Assembly (NCBI GenBank): GCA_963680875.1
Contig: OY804580.1
Span: 93,153,353 to 93,217,352, forward strand
Source: Bathymodiolus brooksi
Lineage: Eukaryota; Mollusca; Bivalvia; Mytilida; Modiolidae
Direction: 5' to 3'
Length of the DNA stretch: 64,000 nt
The notes under the pieces are model-generated. The model ran no database searches. It worked only from the letters and a program-made list of their open reading frames with translations, and was not told the origin of the DNA. The translations under genes and the position numbers were made by a program. Shown here piece after piece: positions 12,801 to 24,800 of the stretch (position 1 is the stretch's first letter; every line of letters starts with the position of its first letter).

Positions 12801-15800
12801 TTTATCCAGGGTTTGATTTTTTTTCTATTCTCCCTAATAATATTTTTATCCTATTATTGGTGTGATTAGATCTATCTGGCTCTTGATGGTTTGTACTGCT
12901 CCCTTTATGAAATGATTTATGCTTAATTGGTATGGTGTTGTCTATGTGTAATTTGACGTTTTGCTCTCGACAGACAGTATCGTTAGTTTCACCGCAATGA
13001 TAAACCATATGACCGAAGTCAATTTATTCAAGTTATGTTGCTTTGAGCAAGTATAATAAGAAATTATTTACCTATAAATGACAGACACTGTATCAGAATG
13101 AACTAGTGAGATATCGTCTTAGATTTCATGAGAGCAATATTTAATGACAATGTCAATTTCATTGAAAAAGAGAGTGAATGATTGTTGTTTAATGCCAACT
13201 CAGCAATTTTACAGCTATATCACTGTAATATTTTCAATGAGATGATGACTAGGTCGGCTTTGTACTAGACCAACACTCTTAGTTGGATTTTTATAGTGTC
13301 AGCTCACTGAAGCAACAGTCCGCGGATAGACATGTCTCCCCACCCGGACACATTATCCTGATTCCGAGCCAACCAACACTTTCACCTTAAGGCTGCGTGC
13401 TTAGCAGAGAAGCAACAAATACCAATTTGATAGTCCTTGGTTTGAACAGATCGGGACTCAAACCCACGATCTACCACTCTGGAAGCGAGCACACCAACCA
13501 TTATACCACCGATGCAGTTCCCAATTTCATTAAAATTATTTTGTTGATGTATTGTACTCATTTCTTTACAGATCAACACAAGTCATTGCAGTTGTTGGTA
13601 CAGATTTTCCATTAGAATATTTTAGTTGGTTTATAGACGAGATATTTCCAACATGTACAGGAAATCAGTATAAGTGAGTATAAGATATCACTGAAATATG
13701 TCAGTTTGGTTTAAAATACCAAAACATTTCTTGGTTGTTCAAAACATTTGCTCAGACAGAAAGATGAGAGCTTTACATTCATGGAAATGAGTACGAGTTC
13801 TGTACTCGAACTACGGAATATACTATCATGATATGTCGTTTTGTTGAGAAGGAGTACAAATAAGTGGTAGAGAACACTGATGGGGCAATAAGAAATAGAC
13901 AATCCAGAGAAACTGGCAACATTGGGTAAATCGTAATGTGACATAAAGTTATAATTTGTTAGACTGTTTTAATAAAGTACTTAAAGTATGAATATCGCAT
14001 GTAGTGTACCAAACACCTTTCTGGAATTACCTTCATGAGGTAGATCAAAGGTTAATGTAAAAGAAAGTCGAGAAAATCAACAGATCGAAAATGTAAAAAT
14101 AAGCACCGCTTGTTGAAAAAAAGTAATACATTTTGTAGAAATGTGAAAATCAAGACATACAATTTTGTAGGTGTATGATAATCGATGACAGTGGCTTTCT
14201 TGTGATGCATCAATCGTTTAAAGAAAAAAGAGATGCTAATGTATTTGAGAATTTGTTCCATATTACTCTTCAGGTATGTATATCAGGGTGCTGATTTAAC
14301 TTTTCAGGTATGTATATCAGGGTGCTGATTTAACTCTTCAGGTATGTATATCAGGATGCAGATTTAACTCTTCAGGTATGTATATCAGGATGCTGATTTA
14401 ACTCTTCAGGTATGTATATCAGGATGCTGATTTAACTCTTCAGGTATGTATATCAGGATGCTGATTTAACTCTTCAGGTGTGTATATCAGGGTGCTGATT
14501 TAACTCTTCAGGTATGTATATCAGGGTGCTGATTTAACTCTTCAGGTTTGTATATCAGGGTGCTGATTTAACTCTTCAGGTATGTATATCAGGATGCTGA
14601 TTTAACTCTTCAGGTATGTATATCAGGGTGCTGATTTAACTCTTCAGGTGTGTATATCAAGGTGCTGATTTAACTCTTCAGGTATGTATATCAGGGTGCT
14701 GATTTAACTCTTCAGGTATGTATATCAGGATGCTGATTTAACTCTTCAGGTATGTATATCAGGGTGCTGATTTAACTCTTCAGGTATGTATATCAGGATG
14801 CTGATTTAACTCTTCAGGTATGTATATCAGGATGCTGATTTAACTCTTCAGGTATGTATATCAGGGTGCTGATTTAACTCTTCAGGTGTATATCAGGTTG
14901 CTGATTTAACTCTTCAGGTATGTATATCAGGGTGCTGATTTAACTGTTCAGGTATGTATATCAGGGTGCTGATTTAACTCTTCAGGTGTATATCAGGATG
15001 CTGATTTAACTCTTCAGGTATGTATATCAGAGTGCTGATTTAACTCTTCAGGTGTGTATATCAGGGTGCTGATTTAACTCTTCAGGTATGTATATCAGGG
15101 TGCTGATTTAACTCTTCAGGTATGTATATCAGGATGCTGATTTAACTCTTCAGGTATGTATATCAGGGTGCTGATTTAACTCTTCAGGTGTATATCAGGA
15201 TGCTGATTTAACTCTTCAGGTATGTATATCAGGGTGCTGATTTAACTCTTCAGGTATGTATATCAGGGTGCTGATTTAACTCTTCAGGTATGTATATCAG
15301 GGTGCTGATTTAACTCTTCAGGTGTGTATATCAGGGTGCTGATTTAACTCTTCAGGTATGTATATCAGGATGCTGATTTAACTCTTCAGGTATGTATATC
15401 AGAGTGCTGATTTAACTCTTCAGATGTGTATATCAGGGTGCTGATTTAACTCTTCAGGTATGTATATCAGGATGCTGATTTAACTCTTTAGGTGTGTATA
15501 TCAGGGTGCTGATTTAACTCTTCAGGTATGTATATCAGGGTGCTGATTTAACTCTTCAGGTGTGTATATCAGGGTACTGATTTAACTCTTCAGGTATGTA
15601 TATCAGGGTGCTGATTTAACTCTTCAGGTGTGTATATCAGGATGCTGATTTAACTCTTCAGGTATGTATATCAGGATGCTGATTTAACTCTTCAGGTATG
15701 TATATCAGGATGCTGATTTAACTCTTCAGGTATGTATATCAGGGTGCTGATTTAACTCTTCAGGTATGTATATCAGGGTACTAATTTAACTCTTCAGGTA

Positions 15801-18800
15801 TGTATATCAGGGTGCTGATTTAACTCTTCAGGTATGTATATCAGGGTGCTGATTTAACTCTTCAGGTATGTATATCAGGATGCTGCTTTAACTCTTCAGG
15901 TATGTATATCAGGGTGCTGATTTAACTCTTCAGGTGTGTATATCAGGGTGCTGATTTAACTCTTCAGGTATGTATATCAGGATGCTGATTTAACTCTTCA
16001 GGTGTGTATATCAGGATGCTGATTTAACTCTTCAGGTATGTATATCAGGATGCTGATTTAACTCTTCAGGTATGTATATCAGGATGCTGATTTAACTCTT
16101 CAGGTATGTGTATCAGGATGCTGATTTAACTCTTCAGGTATGTATATCAGGATGCTGATTTAACTCTTCAGGTATGTATATCAGGATGCTGATTTAACTC
16201 TTCAGGTATGTATATCAGGGTGCTGATTTAACTCTTCAGGTATGTATATCAGGATGCTGATTTAACTCTTCAGGTGTGTATATCAGGGTGCTGATTTAAC
16301 GCTTCAGGTATGTATATCAGGATGCTGATTTAACTCTTCAGGTATGTATATCAGGATGCTGATTTAACTCTTCAGGTATGTATATCAGGATGCTGATTTA
16401 ACTCTTCAGGTATGTATATCAGGATGCTGATTTAACTCTTCAGGTATGTATATCAGGATGCTGATTTAACTCTTCAGGATTTAACTCTTCAGGTATGTAT
16501 ATCAGGATGCTGATTTAACTCTTCAGGTGTGTATATCAGGATGCTGATTAACTCTTCAGGTATGTATATCAGGGTGCTGATTTAACTCTTCAGATATGTA
16601 TATCAGGATGCTGATTTAACTCTTCAGGTGTGTATATCAGGGTGCTGATTTAACTCTTCAGGTATGTATATCAGGATGCTGATTTAACTCTTCAGGTATG
16701 TATATCAGGGTGCTGATTTAACTCTTCAGGTGTGTATATCAGGTTGCTGATTTAACTCTTCAGGTATGTATATCAGGATGCTGATTTAACTCTTCAGGTA
16801 TGTATATCAGGATGCTGATTTAACTCTTCAGGTATGTATATCAGGATGCTGATTTAACTCTTCAGGATTTAACTCTTCAGGTATGTATATCAGGATGCTG
16901 ATTTAACTCTTCAGGTGTGTATATCAGGATGCTGATTAACTCTTCAGGTATGTATATCAGGGTGCTGATTTAACTCTTCAGATATGTATATCAGGATGCT
17001 GATTTAACTCTTCAGGTGTGTATATCAGGGTGCTGATTTAACTCTTCAGGTATGTATATCAGGATGCTGATTTAACTCTTCAGGTATGTATATCAGGGTG
17101 CTGATTTAACTCTTCAGGTGTGTATATCAGGTTGCTGATTTAACTCTTCAGGTATGTATATCAGGATGCTGATTTAACTCTTCAGGTATGTATATCAGGG
17201 TGCTGATTTAACTCTTCAGGTATGTATATCAGGATGCTGATTTAACTCTTCAGGTATGTATATCAGGGTGCTGATTTAACTCTTCAGGTATGTATATCAG
17301 GATGCTGATTTAACTCTTCAGGTGTGTATATCAGGGTGCTGATTTAACTCTTCAGGTATGTATATCAGGGTGCTGATTTAACTCTTCAGGTGTGTATATC
17401 AGGGTACTGATTTAACTCTTCAGGTATGTATATCAGGATGCTGATTTAACTCTTCAGGTATGTATATCAGGATGCTGATTTAACTCTTCAGGTATGTATA
17501 TCAGGATGCTGATTTAACTCTTCAGGTATGTATATCAGGGTGCTGATTTAACTCTTCAGGTGTGTATATCAGGGTGCTGATTTAACTGTTCAGGTATGTA
17601 TATCAGGGTACTGATTTAACTCTTCAGGTATGTATATCAGGATGCTGATTTAACTCTTCAGTTATGTATATCAGGGTGCTGATTTTACTCTTCAGGTATG
17701 TATATCAGGATGCTGATTTAACTCTTCAGGTATGTATATCAGGATGCTGATTTAACTCTTCAGGTGTGTATATCAGGGTGCTGATTTAACTCTTCAGGTA
17801 TGTATATCAGGATGCTGATTTAACTCTTCAGGTGTGTATATCAGGATGCTGATTTAACTCTTCAGGTGTGTATATCAGGATGCTGATTTAACTCTTCAGG
17901 TATGTATATCAGGGTGCTGATTTAACTCTTCAGGTATGTATATCAGGATGCTGATTTAACTCTTCAGGTATGTATATCAGGATGCTGATTTAACTCTTCA
18001 GGTGTGTATATCAGGATGCTGATTTAACTCTTCAGGTATGTATATCAGGGTGCTGATTTAACTCTTCAGGTATGTATATCAGGATGCTGATTTAACTCTT
18101 CAGGTGTGTATATCAGGGTGCTGATTTAACTCTTCAGGTATGTATATCAGGATGCTGATTTAACTCTTCAGGTATGTATATCAGGATGCTGATTTAACTC
18201 TTCAGGTATGTATATCAGGATGCTGATTTAACTCTTCAGGTATGTATATCAGGGTGCTGATTTAACTCTTCAGGTATGTATATCAGGATGCTGATTTAAC
18301 TCTTCAGGTGTGTATATCAGGGTGCTGATTTAACTCTTCAGGTATGTATATCAGGATGCTGATTTAACTCTTCAGGTATGTATATCAGGATGCTGATTTA
18401 ACTCTTCAGGTATGTATATCAGGGTGCTGATTTAACTCTTCAGGTATGTATATCAGGATGCTGATTTAACTCTTCAGGTATGTATATCAGGATGCTGATT
18501 TAACTCTTCAGGTATGTATATCAGGATGCTGATTTAACTCTTCAGGTATGTATATCAGGGTGCTGATTTAACTCTTCTGGTATGTATATCAGGATGCTGA
18601 TTTAACTCTTCAGGTATGTATATCAGGATGCTGATTTAACTCTTCAGGTATGTATATCAGGATGCTGATTTAACTCTTCAGGTATGTATATCAGGGTGCT
18701 GATTTAACTCTTCAGGTATGTATATCAGGGTGCTGATTTAACTCTTCAGGTATGTATATCAGAGTACTGATTTAACTCTTCAGGTATGTATATCAGGATG

Positions 18801-21800
18801 CTGATTTAACTCTTCAGGTATGTATATCAGGGTGCTGATTTAACTCTTCAGGTATGTATATCAGGATGCTGATTTAACTCTTCAGGTATGTATATCAGTG
18901 TGCTGATTTAACTCTTCAGGTATGTATATCAGGATGCTGATTTAACTCTTCAGGTATGTATATCAGAGTGCTGATTTAACTCTTCAGGTGTGTATATCAG
19001 GATGCTGATTTAACTCTTCAGGTATGTATATCAGGATGCTGATTTAATTCTTCAGGTGTGTATATCAGGATGCTGATTTAACTCTTCAGGTATGTATATC
19101 AGGATGCTGATTTAACTCTTCAGGTGTGTATATCAGGGTGCTGATTTAACTCTTCGGGTATGTATATCAGGATGCTGATTTAACTCTTCAGGTATGTATA
19201 TCAGGATGCTGATATAGCTCTTCAGGTATGTATATCAGGATGCTGATTTAACTCTTCAGGATTTAACTCTTCAGGTATGTATATCAGGATGCTGATTTAA
19301 CTCTTCAGGTGTGTATATCAGGATGCTGATTAACTCTTCAGGTATGTATATCAGGGTGCTGATTTAACTCTTCAGGTATGTATATCAGGATGCTGATTTA
19401 ACTCTTCAGGTATGTATATCAGGGTGCTGATTTAACTCTTCAGGTATGTATATCAGGATGCTGATTTAACTCTTCAGGTATGTATATCAGGATGCTGATT
19501 TAACTCTTCACGTATGTATATCAGGATGCTGATTTAACTCTTCAGGTATGTATATCAGGGTGCTGATTTAACTCTTCAGGTATGTATATCAGGGTGCTGA
19601 TTTAACTCTTCAGGTATGTATATCAGAGTACTGATTTAACTCTTCGGGTATGTATATCAGGATGCTGATTTAACTCTTCAGGTATGTATATCAGGGTGCT
19701 GATTTAACTCTTCAGGTATGTATATCAGGATGCTGATTTAACTCTTCAGGTATGTATATCAGGGTGCTGATTTAACTCTTCAGGTATGTATATCAGGATG
19801 CTGATTTAACTCTTCAGGTATGTATATCAGGGTGCTGATTTAACTCTTCAGGTGTGTATATCAGGATGCTGATTTAACTCTTCAGGTGTGTATATCAGGA
19901 TGCTGATTTAATTCTTCAGGTGTGTATATCAGGATGCTGATTTAACTCTTCAGGTATGTATATCAGGATGCTGATTTAACTCTTCAGGTGTGTATATCAG
20001 GGTGCTGATTTAACTCTTCAGGTGTGTATATCAGGATGCTGATTTAACTCTTCAGGTATGTATATCAGGATGCTGATTTAACTCTTCAGGTATGTATATC
20101 AGGATGCTGATTTAACTCTTCAGGATTTAACTCTTCAGGTATGTATATCAGGATGCTGATTTAACTCTTCAGGTGTGTATATCAGGATGCTGATTAACTC
20201 TTCAGGTATGTATATCAGGGTGCTGATTTAACTCTTCAGATATGTATATCAGGATGCTGATTTAACTCTTCAGGTATGTATATCAGGATGCTGATTTAAC
20301 TCTTCAGGTATGTATATCAGGGTGCTGATTTAACTCTTCAGGTATGTATATCAGGATGCTGATTTAACTCTTCAGGTATGTATATCAGGATGCTGATTTA
20401 ACTCTTCAGGTATGTATATCAGGATGCTGATTTAACTCTTCAGGTATGTATATCAGGGTGCTGATTTAACTCTTCAGGTATGTATATCAGGATGCTGATT
20501 TAACTCTTCAGGTATGTATATCAGGGTGCTGATTTAACTCTTCAGGTATGTATATCAGGATGCTGATTTAACTCTTCAGGTATGTATATCAGGATGCTGA
20601 TTTAACTCTTCAGGTATGTATATCAGGATGCTGATTTAACTCTTCAGGTATGTATATCAGGATGCTGATTTAACTCTTCAGGTATGTATATCAGGATGCT
20701 GATTTAACTCTTCAGGTATGTATATCAGGGTGCTGATTTAACTCTTCAGGTATGTATAACAGGGTGCTGATTGTGTGGCTCCTTGTTGTATTAGTAAGGT
20801 TAATGAAATATAACAGCCTTTTGCATGGTTGAAATTTAGGGGTTATGGTTATGGTGTTTAGCGCCACTTTCAACAATATTTCAGTTATATGGCGGGGTTC
20901 AGTTTTTATAGTGGAAGAAAGCAGAATACCTGGAGAAAACCACCGACCTATTGCAAGTCACTGACAAACTTTATCACATAACGTTGTATTAAGTACACCT
21001 CTCCATGAGCGCGATTCAAAATCACAACTTTCTTGGTGATAGGCACACTGATTGCACAGGTAGTTGTAAATCCAACTACCATATGATCACGTTAGAGAAA
21101 AATAGAACTTTGTGTATTAAAAACACATATATGTTTAGTGTTGAGGTTATAGGGTTTATATATGTAATGTTACTGTTGACATATATGTTTAGAGTTGAGG
21201 TTATAGGGTTTATATATGTAATGTTACTGTTGACATATATGTTTAGAGTTGAGGTTATAGGGTTTATATATGTAATGTTACTGTTGACATATATGTTTAG
21301 AGTTGGGGTTATAGGGTTTATATATGTAATGTTACTGTTGACATATATGTTTAGAGTTGGGATTATAGGGTTTATATATGTAATGTTACTGTTGACATAT
21401 ATGTTTAGAGTTTGGGTTATAGGGTTTATATATGTAATGTTACTGTTGACATATATGTTTAGAGTTGAGGTTATAGGGTTTATATATGTAATGTTACTGT
21501 TGACATATATGTTTAGAGTTGAGGTTATAGGGTTTATATATGTAATGTTACTGTTGACATATATGTTTTGAGTTGGGATTATAGGGTTTATATATGTAAT
21601 GTTACTGTTGACATATATGTTTAGAGTTGGGATTATAGGGTTTATATATGTAATGTTACTGTTGACATATATGTTTAGAGTTGAGATTATAGGGTTTATA
21701 TATGTAATGTTACTGTTGACATATATGTTTAGAGTTGGGATTATAAGGTTTATATATGTAATGTTACTGTTGACATATATGTTTAGAGTTGGGGTTATAG

Positions 21801-24800
21801 GGTTTATATATGTAATGTTACTGTTGACATATATGTTTAGAGTTGGGGTTATAGGGTTTATATATGTAATGTTACTGTTGACATATATGTTTAGAGTTGG
21901 GATTATAGGGTTTATATATGTAATATTACTGTTGACATATATGTTTAGAGTTGGGGTTATAGGGTTTATATATGTAATGTTACTGTTGACATATATGTTT
22001 AGAGTTGGGGTTATAGGGTTTATATATGTAATGTTACTGTTGACATATATGTTTAGAGTTGAGGTTATAGGGTTTATATATGTAATGTTACTGTTGACAT
22101 ATATGTTTAGAGTTGGGATTATAGGGTTTATATATGTAATGTTACTGTTGACATATATGTTTAGAGTTGAGGTTATAGGGTTTATATATGTAATGTTACT
22201 GTTGACATAAATGTTTAGAGTTGAGGTTATAGGGTTTATATATGTAATGTTACTGTTGACATATATGTTTAGAGTTGGGATTATAGGGTTTATATATGTA
22301 ATGTTACTGTTGACATATATGTTTAGAGTTGGGGTTATAGGGTTTATATATGTAATGTTACTGTTGACATATATGTTTAGAGTTGAGGTTATAGGGTTTA
22401 TATATGTAATGTTACTGTTGACATATATGTTTAGAGTTGAGGTTATAGGGTTTATATATGTAATGTTACTGTTGACATATATGTTTAGAGTTTGGGTTAT
22501 AGGGTTTATATATGTAATGTTACTGTTGACATATATGTTTAGAGTTGGGATTATAGGGTTTATATATGTAATGTTACTGTTGACATATATGTTTAGAGTT
22601 CGGGTTATAGGGTTTATATATGTAATGTTACTGTTGACATATATGTTTAGAGTTGGGGTTATAGGGTTTATATTTGTAATGTTACTGTTGACATATATGT
22701 TTAGAGTTGAGGTTATAGGGTTTATATATGTAATGTTACTGTTGACATGTATGTTTAGAGTTGGGGTTATAGGGTTTATATATGTAATGTTACTGTTGAC
22801 ATATATGTTTAGAGTTGGGGTTATAGGGTTTATATATGTAATGTTACTGTTGACATATATGTTTAGAGTTGGGGTTATAGGGTTTATATATGTAATGTTA
22901 CTGTTGACATATATGTTTAGAGTTGAGGTTATAGGGTTTATATATGTAATGTTACTGTTGACATAAATGTTTAGAGTTGAGGTTATAGGGTTTATATATG
23001 TAATGTTACTGTTGAAATATATGTTTAGAGTTGGGGTTATAGGGTTTATATATGTAATGTTACTGTTGACATATATGTTTAGAGTTGAGGTTATAGGGTT
23101 TATATATGTAATGTTACTGTTGACATATATGTTTAGAGTTCGGGTTATAGGGTTTATATATGTAATGTTACTGTTGATATATATGTTTAGAGTTTGGGTT
23201 ATAGGGTTTACATATGTAATGTTACTGTTGACAATATTTCAATTACTTTGTGACCGTCAGTTTTATTTGTGTAGGAAAACGAATTATACTGGAAATTGTA
23301 CTCTATGTGAGCGATTATAGGCCTCTAGTTATAACGAGGTGTATTTTCTATTTTTGATGAATATTGTTTTTGTTACAGGAACCTGCTATAGCAAATGCTA
23401 TGCTAAAGCAAGGTGTGTTGAATTCACAAGTATGTCAGGATTTTTCCGTAAATAAAGAACTTAAATCGTTTCGGGTGAGAAATTTATTGGTTAAAATACA
23501 CAAACTTGTAAACTCTGTACAATACATCTCCATCTTAATAAAGGCAGATAGAAAAATGCTTAAAACTTTTTAGTTAAATGGCTTGTCATAGAATTTATAT
23601 AACATTTTCATTATTTAAATAAATGTTGTTTTTTTTATCTTTCAATACTGCCATTTCACATATTTTCATTTTTATCAATTTTCGTGGATTGAAATGAGAT
23701 GTTCTTTGATGTTTTGAATTCATCATTTTATATTTGCTAATAATATCTCTAATTGTATATGTGTTTTTATGGTAACAACGTAATTGAAAATCACGAAAAT
23801 TTGTATTCATTGACTACGAATGAATACAGAATACATAGGGTTAGGGTTTCGGTGTTTAACGCAACTTTCAATTTCAACAATATTTCAGTTATGTCGTGGC
23901 AGTCAGTTTTATTGCTGGAGGATAATAGTGTACCCAGAGAAAACAACCTACATGCCGCAAGTCACTGACAAACTTTTATCAGAATATATATCACGGCTCC
24001 ATCAACCTATGTTTAGTAATTTATGATAAAGTTAAACATTCAAATCTGAGAAATAACATATATTGGGAAAATCAAATATCGGATGGACAAATGAGCACGA
24101 ATGGAATATATGATAATAAATAGAAAAATATGATTGATTGATTGATTTTTGGTGTTTAATGCCACTTTCAGCTATATCATGGCGACCAGTTTTAGTGCTG
24201 GAAGAAGCCGAAGTACTCGGAGAGAACCACCAACCATGGGCAAGGCAACTGGTAAACTTTATCACTTGCGGCTGCGAGTCGAGTGCACCCTTTTTTGTAA
24301 TTTACAAAGCCGAGTGCGAACCCACGCTGTATTGGTGATAGACTTGTATGAGTTTGTTAGGTAATCCAACGACCTAACTCATTGAGCCACCCAGGCCCCT
24401 AAATAGAAGAATAAGATTAAGGGTTAAGGTTATGATGTTTAACAACACATTCAACAATATTTCAGTTATATCGTGGCGGTCAGTTTTATTGGTTGAGAAA
24501 ACTGGAGAAAACCACTGACCTGTTGCCAGTTACTGACAAATTGTATCACATATATATTGTATCGAGTATACCTCACTATGAGCAGGATTCGAAATCGCAA
24601 CTTAGTGGTGATAGGTACCGAATGCACAGGTAGTTGTAAACCCAACTACCAAACCATCATGACGGCCTCACAATAAGTTTTTTTAAATCTTCAAGTTCCA
24701 TTACGACCACGACGGCCCCAGAATAAGATTTTAAAAATCTTCAATCTAACATAAATATATAATGTTATAAACACAGTGTATATTAAAACATAGCGAAAAC

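Noticed and set aside
14265..20771. CRISPR array
   Set aside because: The repeats are contiguous with no spacers, the locus is an animal intron, and unit differences are point variants.
21005..23320. Long open frames (188, 203, 251 and 117 codons) encoding [22 protein letters not shown] repeats
   Set aside because: They are products of a 54-bp satellite whose unit is a multiple of three. They lack conserved start context, unique flanking domains and any sign of selection, and they lie inside an intron of a well-supported gene.
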